Below are positions 24,839 through 34,174 of a DNA stretch of 64,000 nucleotides, one piece after another (the stretch's first letter is position 1; each line of letters opens with the position of its first letter). Under the pieces are notes generated by a model. That model was not told the DNA's origin, searched no databases, and saw only the letters and a list, made by a program, of their open reading frames with translations. The stretch lies in assembly GCA_903906365.1 (NCBI GenBank), contig CAIVKC010000046.1:62001-126000 (forward strand), written 5' to 3'. The translations under genes were made by a program, and so were the position numbers. Source of the stretch: an uncultured Bacteroidota bacterium (GTDB lineage Bacteria > Bacteroidota > Bacteroidia > Chitinophagales > Chitinophagaceae).

Positions 24839-25306
24839 ATGACGGACGAATATTATATGTTGCAGGCCCTCAAAGAAGCCCGCAAGGCCTATGATGCGGG
24901 TGAAGTGCCCGTGGGCGCGGTGGTGGTCATGGGCAACAAGATCATTGCCAGGGGGCATAACCAGGTTGAGCGGCTCGGGGATCCCACGGCGCATGCGGAA
25001 ATCATTGCCCTCACCTCCGCTTTTAACCACCTGGGCAGCAAATACCTGCCGGAAGCCAGCATACATATCACGCTGGAACCCTGTCTTATGTGCGCGGGTG
25101 CCCTCTACTGGAGCCGGATCGGCCGCGTGGTTTACGGAGCAGATGATGAAAAGAATGGCTACCGCAAATATGTGATCCCCGTTCCATCCATTCACTCCGT
25201 GGGAATCGGTCCCTGGCCATTTCACCCCAAAACGGAACTGGTCAGCGGGACCCTGAAGGAGGAATGCGCCAGGCTGATGAAGGATTTCTTCCAGTCAAAA
25301 AGATGA
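24839..25306 (+). CDS. tadA: tRNA adenosine(34) deaminase / nucleoside deaminase
   Basis: The enzyme converts the wobble adenosine of tRNA-Arg to inosine. The zinc site is clear: HAE at 52-54 and PCLMC at 81-85. The start is MTDEYYM at 24839; the longer frame from 24770 has no conserved sequence. The product has 155 residues. The divergent peroxidase gene lies about 130 bp away. A guanine-deaminase-like function cannot be fully ruled out from sequence alone. Confidence 0.92.
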   Translation: MTDEYYMLQALKEARKAYDAGEVPVGAVVVMGNKIIARGHNQVERLGDPTAHAEIIALTSAFNHLGSKYLPEASIHITLEPCLMCAGALYWSRIGRVVYGADDEKNGYRKYVIPVPSIHSVGIGPWPFHPKTELVSGTLKEECARLMKDFFQSKR

Positions 25307-25398
25307 CAGCCCGGCATCCTCCTTTGCCCGCCGCCACCGATTTAACAACCGTCTTTTTTCCAAACACCGATATTTGCATTTCCTTTAAATCCCTTGTC

Positions 25399-25779
25399 AT
25401 GACCATCGCAGAAGAAATAAAAGCCGCACAGGCCTCAGCCAGGAATTACCCGGAGCTTGTCAATAAACTCCTCTATGCCGGGGTACAATCCTATACCGTG
25501 GAGGTATCCACGGGCATTACCCTGTACCGGCTGCAGAACGGTTCCCTCCATTTGCATACCCCGGGCACCGAACCCAGGGAGGTTGCCTTAGCGTTCGACC
25601 GGCAGCATACCGTGGAGGCCATCAGAAGCAACCAGGAGGGAAAAATTGATTACAGGGAGTTCATGGGGGAGATTGCCCGGGCGGGCGTACGTTTTTATGA
25701 GGCCACCCTCAACGGAAACAATAAAAGGGTCACCTATATCGGGCTTGGTGGCTTCTATGAAGAAAGCGTTCCGGTCTAA
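25399..25779 (+). CDS. DUF1398 family protein
   Basis: The 126-residue protein begins MTIAEEIKAAQ. It contains the Y(P)ELVNKLLYAGVQSYTVEV and GKIDYREFMGEIARAGVRFYEA stretches that are typical of DUF1398 (YbcV-like). It is cytoplasmic with no signal peptide. The function is unknown. It is downstream of tadA by about 90 bp on the same strand. Confidence 0.82.
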   Translation: MTIAEEIKAAQASARNYPELVNKLLYAGVQSYTVEVSTGITLYRLQNGSLHLHTPGTEPREVALAFDRQHTVEAIRSNQEGKIDYREFMGEIARAGVRFYEATLNGNNKRVTYIGLGGFYEESVPV

Positions 25780-26007
25780 TCGTGGTTTCCCGCACCTGCC
25801 CTTTTATCTATGCGCCCTTGCTGCCAGGCACCGGCCAGCCTATCCCTGCAGGGGGGATTATTTCCCAACACGGAAGGACAGGGGGCCATCGCCCCCGGGG
25901 CTTCCCGGCATTAGTTTTGAGTAATCAACTTATGAAGCTTAAATTTGTTCTCCTGTACAACCCCCTTGGGTTTAACTTTCAAACATCACATCTTAAATTG
26001 TATTATT

Positions 26008-26601
26008 ATGGCTTTTACATTACCTGCGCTTCCTTATGGCTTTGATGCCCTGGAACCGCATATAGACACGACGACCATGCAGATCCATCATGGAAAGCAC
26101 CACCAGGCCTACGTGGACAACCTCAATAAGGCCATTGCCGGAACACCCCATGAAGGCAAATCCCTGGAAGAACTGGTGCGCCATGCCGGCCAGATCAGTA
26201 CGCCGGTGCGCAACAACGGCGGCGGCCACTGGAATCACAGCTTCTTCTGGGAAAGCCTGGCTCCCGGAGCCGGCGGCACACCCACCGGTAAACTGCTGGA
26301 GGACATCAACGCCGCTTTTGGATCCTTTGAGGGCATGAAGGAAAAATTCAATGCAGCCGGAATGGGCCGTTTCGGCAGCGGATGGGCCTGGCTGATAGTG
26401 AAAGACGGCAAACTGGAGATCAGCTCTACACCCAACCAGGATAATCCCCTGATGGACGTGGCAGAGGTTAAAGGCACCCCCCTGCTGGGCGCCGATGTGT
26501 GGGAACATGCCTACTATCTCAAATACCAGAACCGTCGCGCCGATTACCTGGCCGCCTTCTGGAATCTGGTAAACTGGAGCAAAGTAGCTTCCCGATATTA
26601 A
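26008..26601 (+). CDS. sodA: Superoxide dismutase, Mn type
   Basis: The enzyme dismutes superoxide to oxygen and hydrogen peroxide. The 197-residue protein has all four metal ligands: His27 (MQIHHGKHH), His77 (HWNHSFFW), Asp163 and His167 ([15 protein letters not shown]). The NQDNPLMD stretch carries the Gln that is characteristic of Mn rather than Fe enzymes. The start is the ATG at 26008. It has no signal peptide, so it is cytoplasmic. An intrinsic terminator follows at 26647-26679. Confidence 0.96.
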   Translation: MAFTLPALPYGFDALEPHIDTTTMQIHHGKHHQAYVDNLNKAIAGTPHEGKSLEELVRHAGQISTPVRNNGGGHWNHSFFWESLAPGAGGTPTGKLLEDINAAFGSFEGMKEKFNAAGMGRFGSGWAWLIVKDGKLEISSTPNQDNPLMDVAEVKGTPLLGADVWEHAYYLKYQNRRADYLAAFWNLVNWSKVASRY

Positions 26602-26646
26602 GACCGGATCAAATAAATAAAATTTCGGAAAAATTCTGTTACTTGC

Positions 26647-26679
26647 AATCCCGGCATTTCATGCCGGGATTTATTTTTT
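26647..26679 (+). terminator. Intrinsic terminator after sodA
   Basis: A perfect 11-bp stem (AATCCCGGCAT / ATGCCGGGATT) with a 3-nt TTC loop is followed by a T-rich run. It shares the GGCAT-TTC-ATGCC core with the terminator at 58634. Confidence 0.85.
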
Positions 26680-26691
26680 AAACTCCCCATC

Positions 26692-27282
26692 ATGCAAAAA
26701 ATCCTTTCCGTGAGCGCGCTGGCTTTCCTGTTCATGCTGAGCTCCTGCAGCTCTCACACCAAGAAGATCATTGTGTTTGCCAACAGTTCCATTCAGCTGG
26801 ATGAGTCCGGCAAAAACATCACGATTACGGAAGGGATGACCCATCATGAAAAGGAGTTGGTTTTCAATGGTACGGACCCGGTGACCCTGCAGGTTCAGAC
26901 CCCGGCAGGAAAAGTCACCCTGCAGGCAGGGGATGACGGGCTCTATATCGCCAACCTGCAAAAAGACACCATCGTGGGAAGCTTTCAGCACATTGGAGCC
27001 GATAATGGGAAAGTGACACTGACCACAGACCTGCTTAAACAAAAGGTGGACAGCCTGGGTAAACTAACGCAGGGACTCAATGTCAGTGCCGTCAACAGGA
27101 ATTATTTCATACCGCCTTCCACCCTTTCAAGGATCACCCCTGTTACCGCAGCCAGGGTTTTCGGTCCCTATACTACCGTGCCCTCCGGCTTTGACGCCAG
27201 CTCGGTACCTGAAATCTATAAATTCTATACCAACAAGGAGATTCGCGAGATAATGGGCAGGCTCAGCGGGATTGGAAAATAG
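26692..27282 (+). CDS. Putative lipoprotein
   Basis: The 196-residue protein has a signal peptide with a lipobox (MLSSCSS, Cys near residue 19). The mature part is beta-rich at first (SSIQLDESGKNITITEGMTHHEKELVF, PVTLQVQTPAGKVTLQAG) and helical toward the end. It has no recognised domain. It lies just after the sodA terminator, so it is a separate unit; a GC-rich hairpin lies past its stop. Confidence 0.7.
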   Translation: MQKILSVSALAFLFMLSSCSSHTKKIIVFANSSIQLDESGKNITITEGMTHHEKELVFNGTDPVTLQVQTPAGKVTLQAGDDGLYIANLQKDTIVGSFQHIGADNGKVTLTTDLLKQKVDSLGKLTQGLNVSAVNRNYFIPPSTLSRITPVTAARVFGPYTTVPSGFDASSVPEIYKFYTNKEIREIMGRLSGIGK

Positions 27283-27290
27283 CGCGAACC

Positions 27291-27314
27291 GCGGCGGCGG
27301 AGCTGCCGCCCGCG
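27291..27314. terminator. GC-rich hairpin between convergent genes
   Basis: GGCGGC-(6 nt)-GCCGCC sits between the lipoprotein stop and the yidD stop. It has no T-run, so a role in termination is uncertain. Confidence 0.3.
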
Positions 27315-27317
27315 ATA

Positions 27318-27548
27318 TCAGGGCACAGGGTCATAGCCTTGTCCGCCCCATGGGTGGCAACGGCCGATGCGTTTCAGGGACAGCCAGCCTCCTTTGAAAA
27401 TACCGTATTTTTTGATTGCCTCAGCCGCATAATGGGAACAGGTGGGTGTAAACCTGCATTTGGGGCCGAGCAGGGGAGACAATATCCACTGATAGGCCCT
27501 GATCAGGAGCAGGAAGGGGAAAGTCAGTATGTTTCGGATGATTTTCAT
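27318..27548 (-). CDS. yidD: Membrane protein insertion efficiency factor YidD
   Basis: This is a 76-residue protein of the small YidD family. Seen: an N-terminal amphipathic/hydrophobic helix, then [31 protein letters not shown] with the conserved Cys pair and the [10 protein letters not shown] end. YidD assists YidC-dependent membrane insertion. It overlaps the rnpA stop by 4 bp, preserving the rpmH-rnpA-yidD order known from many bacteria; yidC itself is not in the window. Confidence 0.95.
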   Translation of the reverse strand: MKIIRNILTFPFLLLIRAYQWILSPLLGPKCRFTPTCSHYAAEAIKKYGIFKGGWLSLKRIGRCHPWGGQGYDPVP

Positions 27549-27973
27549 GACACCGGGCTGGTTGTATGTCCTGGGTTGCTTTGGGGCAATTCCCTGACTA
27601 AGCGCTCCAAAATTACCCCGATCTTTTCATATATCTGCCCGTAGGCCGGCAGTTCCCTGGCCGTAAACAGGAAAAAGACGGCCATTTGAAGGTTGCGCTG
27701 CCGCAGGGCCTCATAGAGGGGCAGTTTCTGCAGACGGTAAGATTCCCTGCCGAGCCTTTTGATCCGGTTTCTGTCTACGGCCTTTTTGAAATGCCTGGTA
27801 CCCACCCCTACGCCAAAGGCTACCGGGAAATCTGTCCCCGGGTCCTTAAAAACCTGTTCCCCGCAGACATAATATACCCTGTAAGGGAATACCGAGAAAT
27901 TTTTTCCCTCCCGGAAGAGCCTGTCGATGAGTTTTCGGCTCTTCAAACGTTCCTGTTTTCCTAAAGTGAACAA
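27545..27973 (-). CDS. rnpA: Ribonuclease P protein component
   Basis: RnpA is the protein subunit of RNase P, which matures the 5' end of tRNAs. The 142-residue protein begins [19 protein letters not shown] and carries the RNA-binding motif as [19 protein letters not shown] (RNR box). It lies about 120 bp downstream of rpmH and overlaps yidD by 4 bp. Confidence 0.95.
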   Translation of the reverse strand: MFTLGKQERLKSRKLIDRLFREGKNFSVFPYRVYYVCGEQVFKDPGTDFPVAFGVGVGTRHFKKAVDRNRIKRLGRESYRLQKLPLYEALRQRNLQMAVFFLFTARELPAYGQIYEKIGVILERLVRELPQSNPGHTTSPVS

Positions 27974-28093
27974 CCCGGTGTTTGATCGGTAAAGTTAAAA
28001 AAATAGCCCCGGGTAATCCGGAGCTATGCAAATTATATCATCCCGTCAGGCGGCCTCCCTTGTATAAGGGTCAAGAGCCACCCCCCGGTGTGT

Positions 28094-28249
28094 TTATTTC
28101 AGTTTGGATTCGTCGGAAACAGACAGTTTATGACGGCCTTTCTTGCGACGGCTGGCCAGTACTTTACGGCCATTGGCTGTTTGCATACGCTTGCGGAATC
28201 CGTGAACGGACTTGCGGCGGCGCGTGTGTGGTTGGAATGTACGTTTCAT
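28094..28249 (-). CDS. rpmH: 50S ribosomal protein L34
   Basis: The 51-codon gene encodes the very basic L34 protein: it starts [19 protein letters not shown], continues with [21 protein letters not shown] and ends VSDESKLK. The first 44 residues match the usual L34 length, with a short C-terminal extension often seen in Bacteroidota. It is first in the rpmH-rnpA-yidD unit. No dnaA or origin-like DnaA boxes are evident next to it. Confidence 0.97.
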   Translation of the reverse strand: MKRTFQPHTRRRKSVHGFRKRMQTANGRKVLASRRKKGRHKLSVSDESKLK

Positions 28250-28415
28250 CTTTAATTTTTTTCGTTACTAACCCGGTTATAAAATGTGCGCCCGTGGAGA
28301 AACAGGCACCAGTCTCTGTCATTACCACGGGCCACCATGCCCGCCGGCTGTGAAAGGGTCGGCAAAGGTAACTGAATATTTCGGGATTTTAGAGCAAGCA
28401 GGCAGATTTTTTCGA

Positions 28416-29240
28416 TTATACGGCCAGGTGCCTGGATTGAACCGCCCGGCCATAAAAGATGGCGGCGTGATTATCAAAATCTTCGGTGGAATCCGTCGTA
28501 TAGAACAGGGTCCGGCCGCCTTTGCTGCAGCGTCCGTCCAGGTCGGGATGGCGTTGCAGGTAATGGGAGAGGCTCCGGGCAACCACCTCCCCCTGGGAAA
28601 TGAGCCGGACCCCGGGGGGGATAAAGCGGCTGATTTTGTGCATCAGCAGGGGGTAATGGGTGCATGCCAGTACGATGGTGTCAATTGCCGGAGACTGTTT
28701 CATGAGCAATCCAATGTCTTTTTGGATGAAATAATCAGCCCCCGGAGCGTCGTATTCATTGTTTTCCACCAGCGGAACCCACATGGGACAGGCCTGCTGG
28801 TAGACCTGGATATCAGGAAAGAACTTTTCAATCTCGATGGGATAGGAACCCGACTGGACCGTGCCGCTGGTGGCCAGGATCCCTACCCGGCGGCTCCGGG
28901 TAAAGTTTCCGATGATTTCGGTGGTCGGACGGATCACCCCCAGCACCCGGTTGTCCGGGTTGATCCGGGGCAGGTCAGACTGCTGAATGGTCCGAAGGGC
29001 TTTTGCCGAAGCGGTATTGCAGGCCAGTACCACCAGGGGGCAACCCATCTGAAAGAACCATTCCACGCATTGCAGCGTATAGCGGTAGACCGTGTCAAAG
29101 GAACGGCTGCCGTAGGGAGCCCTGGCATTATCGCCGAGGTAAATGAAGTCATGGCCGGGCAGCAGCCCGGTTATTTCCTTTAATACGGTCAGTCCCCCGT
29201 ATCCGGAATCAAATACCCCTATGGGTTGGGAATCGGCCAT
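28416..29240 (-). CDS. murI: Glutamate racemase
   Basis: The enzyme makes D-glutamate for peptidoglycan. The 274-residue protein has IGVFDSGYGGLTVLKEI at the N-terminus and the two catalytic Cys motifs, VLACNTASA and VLACTHYPLL. It ends the bamA-ompH-ompH-murI block. Its own promoter (29245-29252) overlaps the terminator of the preceding ompH gene, so it can be expressed separately. Confidence 0.95.
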   Translation of the reverse strand: MADSQPIGVFDSGYGGLTVLKEITGLLPGHDFIYLGDNARAPYGSRSFDTVYRYTLQCVEWFFQMGCPLVVLACNTASAKALRTIQQSDLPRINPDNRVLGVIRPTTEIIGNFTRSRRVGILATSGTVQSGSYPIEIEKFFPDIQVYQQACPMWVPLVENNEYDAPGADYFIQKDIGLLMKQSPAIDTIVLACTHYPLLMHKISRFIPPGVRLISQGEVVARSLSHYLQRHPDLDGRCSKGGRTLFYTTDSTEDFDNHAAIFYGRAVQSRHLAV

Positions 29241-29244
29241 AGTG

Positions 29245-29252
29245 CAAAAATA
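29245..29252 (-). promoter_or_regulatory. -7 promoter box (TATTTTTG) for murI
   Basis: On the minus strand a full TAnnTTTG match ends 4 bp before the murI ATG (29240), which predicts a leaderless or nearly leaderless transcript. The Ts are also part of the T-run of the upstream terminator (29254-29281). Confidence 0.55.
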
Positions 29253-29253
29253 A

Positions 29254-29281
29254 AAACGCCAGGCAGTAAAACCCGGCGTTT
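29254..29281 (-). terminator. Intrinsic terminator after ompH, overlapping the murI promoter
   Basis: A stem AAACGCC / GGCGTTT with a 14-nt loop is followed on the minus strand by a T-rich run (TTTTTATTTTTG), which doubles as the murI -7 box. Confidence 0.6.
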
Positions 29282-29300
29282 CGATGATGTAAACAACAAA

Positions 29301-29813
29301 TTACTTGATACCGAGTTTCTTCTTAACCAGCGGCAACAGATCATCTGCGGCAGGATAGGCTAGCAAGGCGTCCTTGGCAAGGACATAGGCATAGCCGTTC
29401 TCTTTGGCAACGGTCTGTATGGCATCAATGGCCTTCTTTTGGATCGGAGTCAGCAGATCCTGCTGCTTTTGCTGCATCTGCTGCTGTGCCTGCTGCTGGT
29501 AACCCTGCAGTCTCAGGTATTTTTCGCCGAGGTTCTTCCTTTTGATTTCTATCTGGGCTTTGGAATATTTGGCAGTATCCTTGGAATTGAGCAGGCTGTC
29601 CTGTTCATTGAATTCGCGCTTCTGGTCTTCAAAATTCTGTGCCAGCGCATTCTGAAATTCAGTCAGGGAGGAATCCGCTTTCTTGGCTTCCGGCATGGCG
29701 GCGATCACTTCCTGGATGCTGATATAGCCTATTTTGGTTTGAGCTTTTGTCTGGTTGGTTGCTGCTACTACCAATCCTGTAGCCATAACTAAGATCGTAA
29801 CAATTTTTTTCAT
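29301..29813 (-). CDS. OmpH/Skp family periplasmic chaperone (copy 2)
   Basis: The 170-residue protein has a signal peptide (MKKIVTILVMATGLVVAATNQTKA) and then IGYISIQEVIAAMPEAKKADSSL, a long charged and Gln-rich coiled coil (about 55-125; a poly-Q stretch QQQAQQQMQQKQQ), and a C-terminal strand (AYVLAKDALLAYP). Skp-like chaperones hold unfolded outer-membrane proteins for BamA. It follows a paralogue and bamA in the same direction. Confidence 0.92.
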   Translation of the reverse strand: MKKIVTILVMATGLVVAATNQTKAQTKIGYISIQEVIAAMPEAKKADSSLTEFQNALAQNFEDQKREFNEQDSLLNSKDTAKYSKAQIEIKRKNLGEKYLRLQGYQQQAQQQMQQKQQDLLTPIQKKAIDAIQTVAKENGYAYVLAKDALLAYPAADDLLPLVKKKLGIK

Positions 29814-29941
29814 TTTTTTTGATGTTTGTTTTTTAATTGCTGCATGACCTTAAAAGATGATCATGCGTTATTTGATTGTTTGGGTAATATTTGAAAAGTT
29901 GATATTCAGGCTAAACCCATGTCCGGCAACCCGGTATCAGG

Positions 29942-30454
29942 TTATTTGATCCCCAGTTCCCGCAATACATCCTCGCTTTTGTCCAACTTTGGGTCGGCAA
30001 ATATAACAGTAATTCCTTCACTTTTGTCCAAAATAAAGTCGTACATCCTGTTAACCGCAATTTTTTGGATGGCGTTGTATACCTTATCCTGTATGGGTTT
30101 TACCAGCTCCTGCCTCTTTTTGAATAAATCTCCTTCGAAGCCAAACCGACGGCGTTGCAGGTCTCTGACCTCCTTTTCTTTGTTGAACAATTCATCCTCC
30201 CTTTTCTTCTTGAGTTCGTCACTGAGCATGACCTGTTCGGCTTCAAAATCCTTGTACATCTTATCCAAGGCAGCCTGCTTGTCGTCAATTTCTTTCTGCC
30301 AGAGTTCGCTGGTCTGGTCAAGTCTCTTTTGAGCATCCTGGTAATCAGGCATCTTACTGAGAATGTATTTGGTATCCACGATGGCATACCGCTGGGCCAG
30401 GACCGGCAGGCTTGCGGCCGCCAGGGCAAGGGATAGCAGAATAATTTTTTTCAT
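29942..30454 (-). CDS. OmpH/Skp family periplasmic chaperone (copy 1)
   Basis: The 170-residue protein starts at MKKIILLSLALAAASLPVLAQ, a clear signal peptide; an upstream in-frame Met would add 7 residues. The mature protein begins YAIVDTKYILSKMPDY, has a charged coiled coil (about 45-120), and ends with YDFILDKSEGITVIFADPKLDKSEDVL. It lies 41 bp downstream of bamA, and its role as a chaperone for BamA substrates follows from family and position. Confidence 0.93.
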   Translation of the reverse strand: MKKIILLSLALAAASLPVLAQRYAIVDTKYILSKMPDYQDAQKRLDQTSELWQKEIDDKQAALDKMYKDFEAEQVMLSDELKKKREDELFNKEKEVRDLQRRRFGFEGDLFKKRQELVKPIQDKVYNAIQKIAVNRMYDFILDKSEGITVIFADPKLDKSEDVLRELGIK

Positions 30455-30495
30455 AACCCGAGATGTTTTTAACATAACAGACCGGAAATTACAGA

Positions 30496-33225
30496 TTATT
30501 CCGGTTCAAAGCCCAACATAAATGTGAAACGGGACGCTCCTTTAATTGACCCGTTCTGGATCCTGTCCAGTCCGATTCCATAGTCAAATCCCAGCAGGCC
30601 GAACATAGGCAGGAAGAAGCGTAAGCCCACCCCTGCATCCCTGCGCAGCTGGAAAGGATTGTAGTCGTTGTAATTATACCATCCGTTGGCTGCCTCGAAA
30701 AAGACCTCCCCATAAATGGTAGAACTGGGATTGGTTACAAAAGGATAGCGCATTTCCAGGGTATACTTGTTGAATATGGTAAAGAACTGCGTGGCACTTT
30801 GCTGCTCCGGATTTACTTTCGGATCTGAATTCTGGTAAACCGGATAACCGCGCTGTGAAATGATATCGTAGCCCAACAGGCCGAAGTTGTTGGTAAGACC
30901 CGCATCCCCCAGCTGAAAACGCTCAAAGGGCGAGAAATCCAGGTTGCTGTTATAGCGGCCCATGAAGCCGTACTTCACCGCAGCCTTCAGCACAAACTGC
31001 TTGCTTTTGTCGGCACCCATCGCCTTTCCGATGGGAATGTACCATTCGTCGGTAAAGCGCCATTTATGATACTCGGGCAGCTGGAAACTCTGCTGAGGGG
31101 TGATATTGGGATTGATCTTGGAATAAGGGGGCGTAAACTGCAGGCTTAACAGGAAATTGGAACCCGACCTGGGGTATATCGGCTGATCCAGGGAATAACG
31201 GCTAAGGGCTAATTTAAAGCTGAAATTGGTGGAATGCCCGTTGCGGAAAGCGGTAGTGAACAGCGAATAGTTGGTCAGGTTGTATTCCACCAGGTTGGCC
31301 GAGTAGGTCAGTGTAAAATAGTCATCCGGCCAGGAGAGGCGTTTACCCAGGGCTATGGTGATACCGATATTTTTCAGTGAGTTGGTGTCGCTGAACGAAT
31401 AGGTATTGGTCCTGTAATTGTATCCGCCGGTTCGAAATACGCTTTTATACAGACTGACTGTCAGGGAGTTCCTTTTTTTACCCCCCAGCCACGGTTCGGT
31501 AAAGGAGGCGTTGTAGGACTGGTAGGCACGCCCGTTGGACTGCACACGCACGCTCAGTTTCTGCCCGTCCCCTGTGGGTAATGGATCCCAGGCCGATTTC
31601 TTCCAGATATTTTTGATGGAAAAGTTGTTGAAGGAGACCCCCAGGGTACCCGTAAGACCGATACCGCCTCCCCAGCCTGCGGAGAGTTCCAGCTGGTCAG
31701 AGGATTTTTCCTCTACGGTCCAGTTAATATCCACCGTTCCGTCTTCCTGGTTGGGTACCGGGGTGGGTACGACCTTTTCCTGGTTGAAGTACCCGAGGTT
31801 CACGATCTCCCGCTGGGATCGGATCAGGTCGGAACGGCTGAATTTTTCGCCGGGTATGGTCCTGAGTTCACGGCGGATGACATATTCCTTGGTCTTTTCA
31901 TTCCCGGAAATGGTCACGTTCTTGATGGTGGCCTGCGGCCCCTCCGTCATGCGGATTTCAAAGTCGATGGTATCATGGTAGACCCTGGTTTCAACCGGTT
32001 CCACACGGAAAAACAGGTAACCGTCATCCTGGTAAAGCCCGCTGATATCGCCGCCTTCGGCAGACATTTGCTTGCCGAGTTTCTTATTGAGGATATCCAG
32101 GTTATAGATATCGCCGCGGTGGATGCCCATTAATATATTGAGAATGGAATCGGGATATTTGGTGTTCCCCTTCCAGGTGATGCTGCCAAAATAATATTTG
32201 TGCCCTTCCTCCACTTTTATGTCAATATTCATCTGTCCCTTGTGATTATAATACTGGGTATCGGCCACTATGCCGGCATCCCGGTAACCCTGGGAATTGT
32301 AATAGGCCAGAATGGACTCTTTGTCCGAACTGTATTTTTTGGCGTTGAATTTGGACCCGCTGAACAGCTTAAACCTGAAATAGGGATCCAGAAACTCCTT
32401 GGTCTGTGTGAAGGATAAGAACCCCCAGTTGTCCAGGTATTCCTTGAAGTTGGGAGGTGTCTTGGTTCCATAGGGTCCCTTGTTATCCGGGGGAAACAGG
32501 GTGAAACGGCTGAGCTCCTTGGTGTCTTTAAGCTGCTTTTTGAGCTTGGCATCCGGGATGGCCGTGTTTCCAAAGAAGTTTATCTGGTTGATATGCACTT
32601 TGGCCCCTTTGGTAACCAGGAAGGTCAGGCTTTCAGCATTGGCGGCGTTGGCATCCCGCTGTTCGGATATCTTTACCGTGGCTCCCTGAAAACCCTTTTC
32701 AGCATAATATTTTTTGATGGCCTCCACCGCGTATTGTTTCATGGATTCGGTCACCGCCCGGCCCTTGACCAGGCCCGTCTTGGGCTGCAGGTCATCGCTT
32801 TCGGACTTGGAAGTTCCCTTGAAACTGAAATTGGACAGCCTGGGCCTTTCTGTCACATTGATTTCCAGGTAAATATCCGATCCAGCCAACCGGGTGATGT
32901 ATATGGCAATATTGGTGAACAGATTCTGTTTCCAGAGGTTATTGATGGCTTTGCTGAAATTGTCCCCCCCCGGTATGGATACCTTGTCGCCTACGGTAAG
33001 TCCTGAAATAGAGGTCAGCAGGGCTTCATCAAGGTATTTGGTACCCGTAATTTTGATGCCTGCGATGGTATATTCTTTGGGTGATTTGGCATTGGATAAA
33101 GCGAGCAGCTCGGGATCAACAGACACTGGATTTGTGGTATCAGCGACCTGGGCTTTTACGGTATTGGTAATCAATAATAAGCAGAAAGCAGGTAAAAAAA
33201 CACAAATCAGTAATCTTCGTTGCAT
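30496..33225 (-). CDS. bamA: Outer membrane protein assembly factor BamA
   Basis: BamA inserts beta-barrel proteins into the outer membrane. The 909-residue protein has a signal peptide, about five POTRA repeats (residues about 55-480; for example ITGTKYLDEALLTSISGLTVGD and GNEKTKEYVIRRELRTIPGEKF) and a C-terminal 16-strand barrel. The barrel ends in GVGLRFFLPMFGLLGFDYGIGLD and the terminal FTFMLGFEPE, a typical BamA family end. The genes on either side (uppS before, two ompH after) match the arrangement common in Bacteroidota. Confidence 0.96.
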   Translation of the reverse strand: MQRRLLICVFLPAFCLLLITNTVKAQVADTTNPVSVDPELLALSNAKSPKEYTIAGIKITGTKYLDEALLTSISGLTVGDKVSIPGGDNFSKAINNLWKQNLFTNIAIYITRLAGSDIYLEINVTERPRLSNFSFKGTSKSESDDLQPKTGLVKGRAVTESMKQYAVEAIKKYYAEKGFQGATVKISEQRDANAANAESLTFLVTKGAKVHINQINFFGNTAIPDAKLKKQLKDTKELSRFTLFPPDNKGPYGTKTPPNFKEYLDNWGFLSFTQTKEFLDPYFRFKLFSGSKFNAKKYSSDKESILAYYNSQGYRDAGIVADTQYYNHKGQMNIDIKVEEGHKYYFGSITWKGNTKYPDSILNILMGIHRGDIYNLDILNKKLGKQMSAEGGDISGLYQDDGYLFFRVEPVETRVYHDTIDFEIRMTEGPQATIKNVTISGNEKTKEYVIRRELRTIPGEKFSRSDLIRSQREIVNLGYFNQEKVVPTPVPNQEDGTVDINWTVEEKSSDQLELSAGWGGGIGLTGTLGVSFNNFSIKNIWKKSAWDPLPTGDGQKLSVRVQSNGRAYQSYNASFTEPWLGGKKRNSLTVSLYKSVFRTGGYNYRTNTYSFSDTNSLKNIGITIALGKRLSWPDDYFTLTYSANLVEYNLTNYSLFTTAFRNGHSTNFSFKLALSRYSLDQPIYPRSGSNFLLSLQFTPPYSKINPNITPQQSFQLPEYHKWRFTDEWYIPIGKAMGADKSKQFVLKAAVKYGFMGRYNSNLDFSPFERFQLGDAGLTNNFGLLGYDIISQRGYPVYQNSDPKVNPEQQSATQFFTIFNKYTLEMRYPFVTNPSSTIYGEVFFEAANGWYNYNDYNPFQLRRDAGVGLRFFLPMFGLLGFDYGIGLDRIQNGSIKGASRFTFMLGFEPE

Positions 33226-33330
33226 CCAGTCGGTTTTTTAAAGCGGCAAATTAAGGGGATTAATTAAAAGTGTTTGTTAAAAAAGTGGCTGTGGGGGGCT
33301 TATTTGATTCATTAACAGCGAATTTCGTGC

Positions 33331-34089
33331 TCACAGGCTTATTTCCTGCTTCAATTGTTCCCCCGTCCTGCCGAAACGGCGTTCCCTTCCCTGGAAATCT
33401 AGGATGGCCTCGTAGAGATTTTCCTTTCTGAAATCAGGCCACCGGACATGGGTAAAATACAATTCAGCATAAGCCAGTTGGTATAATAAAAAGTTACTGA
33501 TCCGGTACTCTCCGCTGGTCCGGATCATCAGTTCCGGATCGGGAAATTCACTGGTGCACAGGTAATGCTGCAGGATTTTCTGGTCGATGGTCTCCGGATC
33601 CAGTACCCCCCTGCTGACATCCTGGGCAATGTGTTTGACGGCTTCCACCAGTTCCCACCGGCTGCTGTAGCTCAGGGCCATGACCAGGTTCAGCCCGGTG
33701 TTGCGGGAAGTGATCTCCAGGGCCTCGTTGAGCTCCTTTTTGGCGTACTCCGGCAACATATTCATATCACCAATTACGTGCAGTTTGATATTGTTTTTGT
33801 TGAGGGTCTCCACTTCGTTGCGGATGGTTTCCACCAGCAACTCCATCAGACCCGTAACCTCGTAGGCAGGCCGGTCCCAGTTTTCGGTGGAAAAAGCATA
33901 GAGGGTGAGGTATCCTATACCCAGTTCGGCGCAACCTTCCACAATATCACGCACCGATTCCACGCCGTGAAAATGGCCATAGAGCCTGTCCTGCCCTTTT
34001 TCGGTTGCCCAGCGCCCGTTTCCATCCATGATGATGGCGATATGGCGGGGCAGCCGCTGCAAATCTATTTTATCCTTCAACGACGCCAT
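33331..34089 (-). CDS. uppS: Isoprenyl (undecaprenyl) diphosphate synthase
   Basis: The cis-prenyltransferase builds the C55 lipid carrier for peptidoglycan and polysaccharide export. The 252-residue protein has the catalytic HIAIIMDGNGRWA motif (Asp and Arg), GYLTLYAFSTENWDRP, and PDPELMIRTSGEYRISNFLLYQLAYAEL. It lies between DUF6089 and bamA with about 85-105 bp gaps. Confidence 0.96.
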   Translation of the reverse strand: MASLKDKIDLQRLPRHIAIIMDGNGRWATEKGQDRLYGHFHGVESVRDIVEGCAELGIGYLTLYAFSTENWDRPAYEVTGLMELLVETIRNEVETLNKNNIKLHVIGDMNMLPEYAKKELNEALEITSRNTGLNLVMALSYSSRWELVEAVKHIAQDVSRGVLDPETIDQKILQHYLCTSEFPDPELMIRTSGEYRISNFLLYQLAYAELYFTHVRWPDFRKENLYEAILDFQGRERRFGRTGEQLKQEISL

Positions 34090-34174
34090 AGACCATTTTT
34101 TTCAGGTGCACGAAGGTACAAAATTTCATCAGTTAAACCCTGAAAATATTGTGGACAAAGGATTTGAGCCCCCC

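Noticed and set aside
28000-28300. Replication origin near rpmH-rnpA
   Set aside because: rpmH is near oriC in some bacteria, but there is no dnaA gene and no cluster of DnaA boxes here.
28284-29183. Long plus-strand frame (299 codons) opposite murI
   Set aside because: It is an antisense shadow of the certain murI gene. Its translation has no domain pattern, and the murI motifs on the other strand are complete.
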